Of a stretch of DNA of 64,000 bases, positions 22,101 through 35,400 are shown piece by piece (positions within the stretch are counted from its first letter, which is position 1; each line of letters starts with the position of its first letter). The notes below the pieces were generated by a model. That model did no database searches. It had not been told where the DNA came from and saw only the letters and a list, made by a program, of their open reading frames with translations. The position numbers were made by a program, and so were the translations under genes. The DNA lies in NCBI GenBank assembly GCA_964019135.1, contig OZ025264.1, forward strand, positions 2,666,001-2,730,000, written 5' to 3'. The stretch comes from Arenicola marina (lineage: Eukaryota; Annelida; Polychaeta; Arenicolidae).

Positions 22101-25100
22101 TATTATACTAGGTTTTTAAGGAATATTATACTTTGAAGGAATATTATAAGTACTTACTACGTTTTTTAGGAATATTATACTAGTTTTACAGGAATATTGT
22201 ACTAGTTTTTTAAGCTTTTTAAGGAATTCTAGACTAGTTTTATGGAATATTATACTACGTTTTAAGGAATATTAGACTTTTTGAGGAATTTTAGACTAAT
22301 TTTTTCAAAGGAATATTATACTACCTTTTAAGAAATATTATATTAGCTTTTTAAGGAATTCTAGACTAGTTTTACAGGAATATTGTACGAGTTTTTTAAG
22401 CTTTTTAAGGAATATTATAATAGTTTTTAATGAATATTATAATAGTTTTTAATGAATATTATAATAGTTTTTAAGGAATATTGTACTATTTTTAGGGAAT
22501 ACTAGTTTTTAAGGTATTACTCGCTACTATTCATCACGGCATCGAGTGTGTATAGCACGTTCTCACACCTTGACACGAGGCAAGCGCGCGACAGTATTCG
22601 CCATGCTCCCGGCATCCAAGGCGTCACTTTTGCATTCAAAGATGGCGACCGACAACAACATTGCATCAATCGCTAAGTCACTATGTTTTGCCGATTAACG
22701 GAACATTATAAACCTGTAAGGACATAATTTGACAAAAATGACATAATTTTACACTTTCAGACAGTCTCTTTTTATTCTTGGGACTTTTTAGGCCTTTTTT
22801 TAGACAGTTTTTTTACAGGCGATTTTTCAATTTTGGTGGTGGGGTTGTGAAGTTGGTCAAAGTTCTAGAATGTTCGACAGGGTGAGGCTGTCACGTGATC
22901 GAAATGCCGGTCTCTGATTGGTCGATGAGTGCATGTTCGCGCCAAAACTGGTTTTGGGCGGTAATTTTTTTTTGGAAGATGTGGCCCCGGTTTCGAATAC
23001 ATGTTGATATGTAGTGTGACACTAGATGGGATCGTACTCGGTTGATAAAGGTCTTGTGGGTTTCCATTGTGCATAGGGTGTAGTGAGGCACAGTTTTTTT
23101 TTTTTGTGGTTTTGCGGGGCACAGATTTGGTGCCAAGGGTTCCACGCACCCAGGGGTACGCGGTGGAAGAAAAGGTCTTGTGGTTTCCATTGTGCATTGG
23201 GTGTAGTAAGGCACAGTTTTTTTTTTGTGGTTTGGCGGGGCACGGATTCGGTGCCATGGTTTCCCACGCAGGTATAAGCGGTGGATGTGTTTTTGTTATG
23301 ACGAAAATTGAAATTTTCAATTTTCGGAATATGTCGGTTGGTCGTGTTTGTGTGTATGTATGTATGTATGTATGTATGTCTGTCCCACTCGAAAACGGGA
23401 AGTCTCTTTGTGGCCTAACTGCTACATGTATCGTTTCGCAATCTTTAACATCTTATAGGCAGCTAATAGGGCTACAACATTCTCGTCACGCAGGTCGAAA
23501 GGTCAAAGGTCAAGGTCACAGCGATTTTTTGAAAAAATAACTAAAAACGCTTATATCTCCGTTAATATTAAAGCTAGAGATCTCGAATTAGGTTCAAAAT
23601 GTGCCCCTCTTTTAGGTGCAGTTTTTGGATATTGTTCACTTTTTGATGCGTAATACTCATTTTCGAGGAAAACGAGATCATAGGTTTTGCGGAAAACGCA
23701 CTAAATAACCTCTGTCAGTTTTTTCGCTTTTTGGCACATTTGCCATCAAGCTATCGCTATTATGTTTAAATATGTCATAGAAATATGAATTGAGATAAGT
23801 TGTGTCAAATCTTAGAGTTTCCAGATACGTCACGTGACGTCACGATGACGTCATTTTCGGTACTTACAAAAAATCATCGAAAATCAGAAAAAAATCACAA
23901 AAATGCGAGAGTAGCATTATATTGTAGGAAAAGTATTTCCTCGTATAGCTACAAACTAAAAACAATACGTTCCTATCTTACTTCCGGTTCCAGGGCCGGG
24001 GGAATTTTTCTATGGGACTTCCCATGTTAAAAGGGCTGTATCTTTAGGCTGGGACAAAATGTTTTGTCGCGTATTTCACAAGTGCCTCCAGCAAACAACA
24101 CCGCGATTTTTTCGTTAGTTGAACATGACGTTTAGTAGCCACAGTGCTTACTATATGCAATTAGAGCAAATAGTGACGTTACAGGATTTTTTTTACATTT
24201 GGCCAATGGTGAAAGATACGGCTTTTCGGTGTTAGCAGAGGCTCCCACGGGTGTCTTATTCAAGCCATCACTCAATGCTTGCAGCTGTGGATGGATAATA
24301 CTAAGCTGAGTCATAATCTGTCAACATGGTTCCATAGCTACATTACTTTTCGGTATATAGTCGAAATCGTTTAACATGGGATCCTATGGGGAAAAATGAA
24401 CTTGATCGAATATGACCTACTTTTGCTCAAGCTATTTCAGTCTCCTTCGCCACACAGTGCGGTAATATCATCTTAAAGCAAGTTATATGAAAAACACGGC
24501 GATCTCTGTATTACTTTTTGTTTCCATGGCAACGAAGCCACTGGCCCAATGATAAATATATAAATTCTGGCATGTTACAGAAAAATCGTCAGAAATCAGA
24601 CACAAATGCTAAAATTGCAATCTTTTCGCCAACTAGTTACCAATAAGCATCTTCAGATCACTTAGTGCTTTAATCCGGCGGATGTTGTCTAGTTATGGCG
24701 CTAGAGCGCTCCGAAGTGGGACGACACCTTTGCGGGGCCGCCAATGATGAGTGAATGGAGATTGTGTCCATCTTGAAAAAATCGTCAAAAATCAGGAAAA
24801 CAAGGTAGAGCTGTGATGTTGATGTCAAATGGTAGGGAACATTGATGGTCAAAAAAATAGTGAAAGAAACAAATTAGTTGCAATATCACTTCGCTTACAG
24901 TGTTCTTTGTTCTTGTCGTCGGTCTCCGTGTTTCCGCAATGATAAGCTAATGCAATTTTTGACCATTTCGCCAAGCCATAGCTGAAGGACTAATCTTTCT
25001 ATCGCCTAGCTCTTTAATCGAATAAGTTGTGGCAGTAAAGGTTGGCATATTGCTGCTTGGACGTTGTCGTGCGTCACGTCATAACGTCACCGTGACGTCA

Positions 25101-28100
25101 TGACGTCACATATCTTACGTAGGCTATTACTCAGCTATTACAAGGTATGGCGACTTTCGGGTTGCTTGACGTTGCAGGTCGTGTTCAGGGACAGTTTGTG
25201 CCGTGTGTAACTTTTTAGGCGCAGGGGATAAGTATGCGTCAAAAATGACGTCATAGCTAACGTGCTCCTACGAAATGTTAGGTTTGCTTTATTTTCAGCC
25301 ACTTTGGCAATAGCTGTCATAACCCGAGTTGATAAGTAGGTACATTAAAGAAATAGAAGCCGTCTTGAGCATTTTCGCGCACGTAAAATGACGTCATGTC
25401 TCGTTAAGACGAAAATTTTCAATTTTCGTCTTATGTCGGTGTGTTCGGTTTGTCTGTCTGCGTGTCTGTCTGTTTGTAACGTAAGACATTATCTTTCGAA
25501 TGCCTTAAGATATCGACTTCCAAATTCACAGAAACATGCGGAATGGCAATTGTCAGGCTAAGTTTGTAGATGGGCCATGTAGGTCAAAGGTCAAGGTCAC
25601 AGGAATTTGTTGAAATTCGCTTAACCATTGAAAGATAGAACCAAAAAACGGGAACATCGCTATAACGTTCGCAGTTTCCATTCAATCATGCTGCAAATTA
25701 TTTCACGTATTGGGCCCATTAGTACCTTCTATATCGTTTTTCATTTGTGCAAATCTCCCGAATAGTTTTCCTGCTAAAAATTCCCAAAGTTTAACATGGG
25801 ACCCTATGAGAGCATTTTGGCGGGAATCAGGCCTCCTTAATTTCTCCATGAAGGGTACATGTCAGACAAACCACACCTTGCGTGAGATATGACATTAGTA
25901 TTTGGGCGTAAAATATTATAAGTGACCAAGGTCACGCTTCCAAGGTCAAGGTCACCTCAAGGTCAAGGTTACGAAACATGTTTTCCCGCGTAACTTTGTT
26001 AATATTTTATATATAGTTTTCGAGCAGTTAATATATAGTTTTCGAGTTATTGGATGATCAATTTTGACATTGCAGACAGTGCAAAAAAATCGCTGTGACT
26101 ACATAAATGCAGGTAGATGACTCATATGTGGTGGAATATGCCCCCATATTACTGACATCATGTATGCCAAATGCCATCGAAATACCAGTAGTTTCGACGC
26201 TGACAAATAATCACACTTTAACATTGCCAAGCCCATTATAAAGCCTCGATACGGCTTGGCAGGGACATTCGGTCCGCCACCCAGATAGACTATGCCAAGA
26301 ATTACGGCGATCGAACTGGCAGTATTCGTTCTGAATATTTCTCGCTATCGCTATTAAATTTTACGTAGGAACAATAGTTTTCACGCGACAGGCTCTGGAA
26401 ATTTCAAAATTTTCCACAACAATTTTTTCCTTTAAATCTCCATGCGATTGACACGAGACTTTGAAGGGACATGAAGGGTTCCACTCAAGTACCCTATATC
26501 AAAAATTATCCCGATCGGACAGTTACTTTTTGTTTCCATGGCAACGCAAAAATTGCCCAATGGTAAAAGATAGGACATTTTTGAAATTTACTAGGAGCTC
26601 AAAACATAGACATCTATAAGCCACGTGACTTATCTTTGACACAACGATTACTTAAGGTCGTATCTTTAAATTGGTTATATTTCAGCAATCTGGGTCAAGG
26701 TTCAAGGTCGTGACCTTGACTATTGTAAATGTCGAGTGCTCGGTTGTAGCTCGAAAACTAAATAACACCTGAGCACCAAACTTACCCTGGCGGATAGGGG
26801 TGACGTAGCTTATGTCAAATCCAATCTCAGCTCGAACCCGGAGTGAGAAACGTAACGGTGCCAGAGCGCCTGGAAGTTGGGGGTTCGAACCCGACTTTTC
26901 TCGGCGGGCCGACGCCCCCAAGCCCGTCACGGTCTGCCTCCCCCCAAAAAACATTCATTTTCACCCCTTTGTGCTGGGGTCATTAATTATATGGCGCGGA
27001 CGGCAAAAGTCGGGCGACGGTTTGTGGTGAGGTATGTCAGTCAGTGAAATAGGCGCCTGGAGCGATAGACGTAATAAATAAAGCTTTCGTAGCTCGGCGG
27101 GCCGACGCCCCCAAGCCGTCACGGTCTGCCTCCACCCAAAAAACATTCTTTTTCACCCCTTTTGTGCTGGTGCCATAAATTATAGGGCGCGGACGGCAAA
27201 CGGCGGGCGACGATTTGTGGTGAGGTGGGGTAAGAGGTACCTTATCGCTAATAATATATGTAGCGAACCTATCGGCCATGCATGTTGTCGCCGCACTTTC
27301 TGCGTATAAAGTTTCTCATATCGGGTCATCAACAACACTGAGTCATGTATAGTACAAAGTCAGACAAATAAATAAACAAGACCAGGAATTTATATTACCC
27401 TTTTTACAGGGTCGCTATGGTGTAAATATTCTTCAGGCGTACTCACACAACCTATTTGGACATAAGGTTTTTCTGTCATGGCTGTCCCCATCCCCCTCAC
27501 ACGTCTCGCCATAATGATCCTATCGTGTATCACGTGTCTGTATGACGTATATCGTGTCTCGTATCATGTTTTATCACATGCTCGGCGGGCCGACTCCCTC
27601 AAGCCGTCTCAGATTAGGGGTGCCCGCCCGAAGAACACGAGCAGCCAACCGCCCCTTCCACACCGGGTGCCAATTGATGCCGGACAGAGCTGACATTTGT
27701 GGTGAAAGAGATATACCCCTATTGAGGAAACATTTTAAAACTTGCGACCGGGGGTTGGGGAAGAACGTTCTTTCAAAGAGCGGGTTTGCCGTGAAAAGGG
27801 GCTCTGCATGGAACTGCAACATTTTGAGGGTAAAACACCCCTTCCGTGCGGATTTCGGCGGTAAAACGCCTTTTTCGAGCAGATTTTCAGGGTGAAACGC
27901 CCCTAAGTGCGGGCGCGCGTTTCGGAGGTGAAAAAGATAGGGGCTTTACCGCGCGCCACCTCCACCCCCCCCTCCCCCACCCTTCCCCGCTCGTAGTTTG
28001 CGATTATCTAGATAACCGACCGATACCCTAATCAACTGCTATTTGCAGTAAATTTATTCCACTCTCCTCATTTGGGTGATTGGCAGATAAGGGCACATTG

Positions 28101-29436
28101 CGTCGCCTAGAATACACATATCACCTTCAGTCTTGCACAAACATTTCGTCTATTATACCAAATCTTAAGATCATTACAAGGCACTATTTTACAAACTGGC
28201 GAATCAATTCTGTCGTGTTCAATCAGCCGCAGGGCGCATATCTGTGTACCGACAGATTCATTAATTTAAATGTTTGGGCCCTGTAGTACAAATAAAATAC
28301 ATAGATACATGGCAAGTGTTCATTGGGTAAATCAATTGGTTCAAATTGAAGATATTTCATTACAGTAACATGTGAATATTTACAGGGTGTATAGGCCAAC
28401 ATACAGCCACACATATCATGAGCTTTTTTTATCGTCAGGCCGTTTTGCGTCACATCTAATGATCGATCGTTCTCGGTACACTTAAGTAACAACTGAGAGG
28501 GCGGGTTAGGGGCTTTTACCCCCCCCCCCCCCGCCCTCCCTCACACACACACTCGTATACGCACACGTCTGTGGCGCCCTTTAAGCGCCGACACTAATGT
28601 ACATAGGCAAACAAACATACTAAAATAGACTATTGTCAGTTGCAACGCTTTACCATCAATACTGCGCGAGCGGTGGTTCGTCTAACCAAGAAAATGCACG
28701 TAGTCGATTTCCCCACTCACTTATGATGGGCAACGGCAACTGACCTATGAAGGTACCGCTCTCTGTAGTGACCGGGCGCCCACGCCAAGCACACTGTCTG
28801 AATTCTGCGCAAATGCCTTTTTATCCATGAATGATCCCCACTAAGTGCCGCAAAGATCGCAGCTCTAGCTTGCTTATTTTTGACGTGACGTCATAAGACG
28901 TCGCCGACGCTTACCAACACGTAGCAAATTGGCTTCTAATTTGCCAGTTTAATTACTTATTAACTGACAGTGATGGAAACTAATACTAAAGTAAGTGAAC
29001 ACGAAACGAGTCCACAATGACGTCGGCTCACTTTAATTACGACGTCATTTTTTACGCACACGTTTAGGGACCGCAAATAAATTTACGAATGGCAGTACTT
29101 GTCCCTGGGTATAATGTACAAGGTACAAATAAACCGAAGTCACTATAACGTATAGCCGAGTAATGGCCATTGTAAAACACATCATGATGACGTCATGGCA
29201 TGACGGCAAAGTCAAAATAATAAGAAGCGAACGTTTTGCCCGACAACCCCAAAATGTTGACCAGCACGGCGGTATGCGCATCAGCCTTTCAGTTATGGAT
29301 TGACGAAATTACGTTTTCCTTTCCTAGTTATTAGCCGCAAAGATTTCAGGTCTAGCTTGTTTTTCCGATTTTTGACGAATTGTCTAACTTATCCAGAATC
29401 TCTATGCTTTATCATTGGGCCACTGTTTCGTCAGTC

Positions 29437-29485
<49 letters not shown>

Positions 29486-32400
29486 TGTCTGTGAGCACGA
29501 TAACTGTCGAACACTTGCAGCTATCGTTGTCAAACTTCGCCAACAGATGCCAGTCTAATCTCAGGTCAAGTTCGTTGCCAGGTGAAATCGGTCAATCGTC
29601 AACGTCACGGTGACGTCATACGTCCAAAACACATTTTCCGGTCTAACTCGCTCAGTATTACAGCTAGAAACACGAATAAAAACGCTCTTATCTCCGTTAA
29701 TATTAAAGCTAAAGGTCTCTGGTAAGTTTCAGAATGTGCTACTAATTAGGGCGCAGTTTTCATGTATTGTCCACTTTTTGATGCGTATATTAATTTTCGA
29801 GTAAAATGAGCTGATCAGTTTCGAGGAAAACGCACTAAATGACCTCTGTCAGTGTTTTCGCTTTTTGACCCATTTACCTTTAAGCTACCGCTATGACTTT
29901 CCAACATGTCATAGAAATATGAACTGAGATGACTTGTGTTGAATCTTAGAGTGTTCTAATGCGTCACCTGACGTCACGATGACGTCACTTTTGGTACTTA
30001 CCAAAAATCGGCAAAAATCGGAAAAAAATCATAAAAATAGTAGGTCAGTTGTAGGAAACGAGGTTCCCCTTATAGCTGCAAAGTAAAAACGATACGTTCC
30101 TATCTTACTTCCGGTTCCAGGGCCGACGGCATTTCTCTATGGGACTTTTGTGGCGTTTCGACGTTCAAAGGGCCATAACTCGGTTAATAATTGAGCTTGG
30201 GAGCCCAGATTTGGCATGAAGCGAGAGAGGGATGGCAGTTGACCCGCGGAAATCGCGATATAATTGTTCTAGGACGCTTAGTTTGACCGCTAGAGCGCTC
30301 GCGAGAGTTGCACCCCCCTTTGGCGAGGTTCCCATTATGAGTGAACGGCGATATCGACCGGCATTCCTTACTCGTCGATGGCCGATAGCGACGCTAGAGA
30401 GTCGGGACTGGTTGCAAAAGACACGCTCTTTGACCCAAAGTCGATTTTCGTCATCATCAGTGTCCTCACTGACTTCTTGTTTTTTTATCAAGTGGCTGTT
30501 CTGAAGCACTGGGTGACATGCTGAATCCATGTAGGTCACTTCGGTGACGCAGTCCAGCATCACTCCCCAGCTGTGAAGTAGAGGGCGGTTTACGTCACAG
30601 CCAGGTTGCCTCAGGTCTTCATGAGCCTGTTGCGTGATAGAATATTCCGTTTTTTTAGCCATCTTTGGATTCGCCGACCACGGTGTGTCCTCACAGGGTA
30701 GTTGGCCTGGTACGGGCTGGAAACCAAGACAATGGGCTGCAAAGCAGGAGATTGGGCTGGCAGAGGAGTTACGTCCACAGTGTGTGTTTGTGTCAAGGTA
30801 TCGCAGGGGACGGATTTTGGTGAAATTCTATCTGATATAGATTTAAGTTACCAGTGATTGTGTGTGGTTTATTGGGATATCTTTAGATACTTTGTTGTAG
30901 CTGCTATAGTAAATTTGTGGGCTTTTCAGCATTTTAGGGAGTAAGACTTATTAACTTAGTTTAAACTATGCTTACGAAGTAACATGGGTTAGAAATTATG
31001 ACCTGTTGATTAAGTCGCTTGGAGTTAAAAGTGTAACACCTGAGGACCTGTGTGTCATGTGTCAGAGTGTACGGTTGATGACTACACCAATACCTATAGT
31101 GCTTATGTCGGTGAGGAAGTGTGTACCAATTGGACTGGATGACCTCATTTATTCAACGGCTGCTTGCTGAAGTGCTTGACGGGACAACAGAGAGCGCCAG
31201 AAGGGCGCTACTTCTTGCTGATCTTACGGCAGCCTCGGCGCCCGACACAAGAGCGGCATCAGCGGTGACCGCGGCATCATCGGCCGAACTAACGGCTGCC
31301 GCGGGCCCCTACACAAGAGCGGCGTCCCAGGCACCAGCATCAGCGGCGTCATCGGTATCATCGTTGACCGCGGCATCATCGGCCGAACTTACGGCAGACA
31401 TCGGCGGCAGCATCGGCGTCCGCGATAACATCGGCGGCAGCATCGGCGTGCGCGACAACACGGCGTCGGCATCGGCGCCAGCATCGGCGTGCGCGACAAC
31501 ACGGCGTCGGCATCGGCGACAACATCGGCGTCCGCTACAATGTCCGCGACATCATCGGTGACCGCGGCAGACAATGGCGGCGTCATCGTCAGCATCGGCG
31601 TGCGCGGCAACACGGCGTCGGCATCGGCGGCAGCATCGGCGGCAGCATCGGCGTCCGCGGCAGCATCGGCGTCCGCGACAACATCGGCGTCCGCGACAAC
31701 ATCGGCGTCCGCGACAATGTCCACGGCAGCATCGGCGTCCGCGACAGCATCGGCGTCCGCGACAGCATCAGCGTTCGCGACAACATCGGCGTCCGCGACA
31801 ACATCGGCGGCAGCATCGGCGCCCGCGCTAGCAGCGGCTGCTACTGCAGCTGCGACAGTCACTGGCTGCCCGGATGGCGACAACATCCATGACGACGTCG
31901 CTACCTGTGTTCGCTACAGCCGCAGACATCCTGGCTGCTGCGGCAGCCGACACTAAACTTTGCTGGTGTCGGATCCGGCCCAGCCGGCATTTGTGACAGC
32001 TTCAGCGGCGTCCTCGGCGTGCTTGGCGTTACCATGTGGTGGCGTCAATGCCGTGGAGCCTCGGGACGAGGCCCGGGCGCCAGCACAGAATCACTTCGCG
32101 GTCGGCTACATCGGTGACCCAGTGACAACTCTGCGTCGTGGCACGATACAGACTTTGCCGGAAACGACTATTGTGTGATTGTATATTTCTGTTTTGCTCT
32201 CAACGCTGACATAGCAATTTGTTTGATGTGTGGTCATTGCTGGTAATTTTCAGGTTATATGACATCATGTTTGCTTTGGGTTTATAATGGTTCAACTTCG
32301 CTGTCATAATGTATGTGATTTGGGTTTAGTCGTTCGAGGGCGAACGTTTTAAAGGGAGGGGGAATGCGGTATTTTAGGTCCAATACTTTTGCGCCATACT

Positions 32401-35400
32401 GTAGTTTGCTCGCGTGGGTTACTATAGCAACCACATCGGTGATGTCACCGCTTGGGTTGAGTTTTATGTCAGTTAGTCAGTCAGCGGCGTTGCGGGAGGA
32501 CGGGCTTTAGCTAGCCAGCTAGGAGGGATTTCAGTTGGATGCACCGCCCTGCGGAGCAAGGGGCTGGCAGCAGTTTCACCAACTGCTGCCAGGTAAGTTA
32601 CTCACCGTTATCGGATTTGGTAACTTGGTTTAATTGAGTTTAAGGGTTTAATAAATCATTGAAACTTAGCCACTTCGTTTCGCCTCAGTGCCTTCGCCAC
32701 CACGTGTTAACTTAAGACCGATCTCGGAGCGAACACCCAGTTGGGGTTGTCAAAATTATGCTTTAGAGATATTAGATCAACACAACGAGAAGTAAAAGTA
32801 AATTAAGTCAGTAGACACCCTACTTCCTAAAATATCACAATCCAATATCATTGTTTTCACTTTTAGAATTGATGTGTTGACGATATAATGTGATGCAGGT
32901 GTCTGGATCATCAACTTGATGGCGGCTGACTTGTGTCGAGGCGTTCTGGATACGCCCTGGCTGGGCTCCTTGTTTCTGTATCAATCCCGCAAGGAGCCTC
33001 ATCTGGAGCTGACTGGGACGCCGGTGTCTAAGCTCTACACCGTGGTTTTCGCCATGCTACAGCTTATCACCCTCCTCTCTACCCTCATCTTAGCAACTGA
33101 CGGGTAATTACCATCTTCTAATATTTCTAGCGACCTTATCTGCCTGCGTCAGGTTTAGACCCCCTGCAGGGTCATAACTGCTACATTTAGGTATCTATAA
33201 TTAGGTGTTTTATTTGAGAAGGCCAAGAAAAGGTTGCATTTGTGTCTATTTCTCGTTCATTTTCTCTTAAATAAAATAAAGTCTTTAATATTTGATATAA
33301 ACAGGTATTGACAATCGTTTACACAGTCCTTTAATCGCCGATTAGAAACTGATGTTGACTTTCACACCGAGATTTATTTTTATAGCGTACCGATTCCAAG
33401 CAATAATTACATAGTTTATGGCGATTTTACAGGTTGGTTGGATCGCTAATTACACCATTTACGCATTCACGGAAGACAGCGCACTTTGCCAAGTACTGCT
33501 GCCTCGCCATGTGGGTGGCGGCATGTAAGTCTTCTTCTTCTACTATTAAATTATTATCACTATAATATTGCCAATATAATTATCTTACTGTCATTATTGT
33601 TTCACTGTCATTGTTATTTTATTGTTAATATGATTTATTCTAACACTCATTATTAGCGAGCGCAAGCGAGCTCTTAAGGTAACACCCATGCATATTCAAA
33701 ATTCAATTAATAAGAATCTAAAGTTATGGGGTAAGCAAACTGAAGACAAGTGTACACATTGTGGTGGATTACATGATATCATGCACCTCATTTATGACTG
33801 CCCTCATGCACATGCAATGTGAGATATAACTAGAAGATCATTAGGTCGCAGTATTAATATTCGTGATGTTATAATTGGAGTCCCAGAAAGTGATTACAAC
33901 GTTTTGTTTTCGACGATCGCGTATTTATTATATAAAGAATGGCTTCTCTCGAACACTGGTAGGCTGGAACACCAAATAGATTGCCGGACTTTCTTTATCA
34001 CGGAATATTATTACTATAAAAGTTAAATACTAAAACAAATAAGAAAGAGCATTTCTGCTGCATCTTTACTCACAACAGTTAAAACGCCTTGATATAGAAC
34101 GTGCTGATATATTTTTCATATGTTGCTCTTTACTCAGTGAATATATAGATTACTTGAATGTATTGCATGAATTTTGTACTTATGTATGACCTCTTGGGAA
34201 TAAAGAATTAAAAAAAAAAAATAAAAATGCATATTCAAAGTCGATTTCAAGCATAGGCTTAGGACTTTCATTTCGCGTAACAACCCCATGAGACGTTTTC
34301 GAGTTCGGGGTAAATATCAGCTGTACATAAATATATTCAAGCGAAGAGAGGTCGAAGCCTATTATGTCATGTCTTTAGTAATTCAATTTGCTGCTCCACA
34401 AAATTAACCAATACATTATTCAATGTTAGCACTGGCTGCATACTTAACATTAAAATTAATTTATCAGTGACGCGCTAAATGTCCGTTGCCAATCTCCAAG
34501 CAGAGCAATCTTGGTGATCACACATCGGTTGCTAGACTGGTGCCCTGCCTGCGCGGACCTTTCTGGGTCCGTTCTGACTGACTGCTTGGTTGCCGCACCC
34601 AAAACGTGCTACGTCAAGCGCCACCTTGCGAATGGGTTCGCAAACTTATCCGCGTTTCGATCGTTGTTATGACGAAAATTGAAATGTTCAATTTTCGGCA
34701 TATGTCGGTCGGTCGTGTTTGTTAGTTTGCAACATGTCTGTTTCACTCGAAAATTAAAAGTCTCATTGCGTCCTTTGTAGTTGTTTTTGCCTAATAGCAA
34801 CGCAATAGGGCTACAACATATTCGTCACGCAGGTCGAAAGGTCAAAGGTCAAGGTCACAGCGATTTGTTGACAAAATAAATAAAAACACTTATATCTCCG
34901 TTAATATTAAAGCTAGAGATCTCTGGTCACTTGCAAAATGTGCTACCCTTTAAAGGGGAGCTGAAACGCTGTACCACAGTGGGTCATAATAAATGAACAT
35001 AAACCAGCAACGTCAAATCTGTTCTTAATAAAACTGCCTTCTATGCGCACTGGTAGCATGACAGAGTTTAAAATTCCCCCGCACGAGTATGGGCGCAGCC
35101 ATTGGTTCTTCAGTTGTGGGTCACCCGGATGCATGACGTCACGGGAATGAGTAAACAAATCCTGGATCATGTAAACATGGCGGAATCACGAAAAAGCCAG
35201 GCCGTCCGAAAGAAAAAATTAAACACATCGTGTACGGGATCGCATTGTATGGCACCAGGATGTACTAGTTGGTATTATAAATGTCAGTGGAAACGTTGTC
35301 ACACATTAACGACTGATCTCAAGCTCAGGAAAGAGTGGCTACAGGCCACGAACGTTGCTGATCCCCCACTTCACTGGAGACCGTGCAGCGACCACTTTCT

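Larger units (their letters stand above)
20528..32839 (+). mobile_element. LTR retroelement inside receptor intron 1, about 12.3 kb
   Basis: Fossil LTR element bounded by 475 bp LTRs at 20,682-21,156 and 32,365-32,839, with a further partial LTR at its left edge from 20,528. A 4 bp target duplication ATCC is seen at 20,524-20,527 and 32,840-32,843. A primer-binding-type sequence follows the left LTR and a purine tract precedes the right one. By eye the two LTRs differ at about nine of 475 positions, so insertion is fairly recent. No reverse transcriptase, integrase or protease is recognisable inside. The interior is largely tandem repeat and copies of families R1-R4, so it resembles a large non-autonomous derivative or one packed with later insertions. 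It ends 59 bp before receptor exon 2. Confidence 0.8.

Noticed and set aside
22865-23540. Open frames of 107-157 codons
   Set aside because: They follow a 120 bp duplication and the start of an R4 repeat; codons show no bias and frames conflict on the two strands.
26682-27279. Open frames around the 'ctcggcgggccgacg' duplication
   Set aside because: Repeat-derived and present in opposite strands; no domain seen.
31121-31956. Ala/Ser-rich or Asp/Ala-rich protein
   Set aside because: An 18 bp tandem repeat leaves nearly all frames open; no frame shows independent support.
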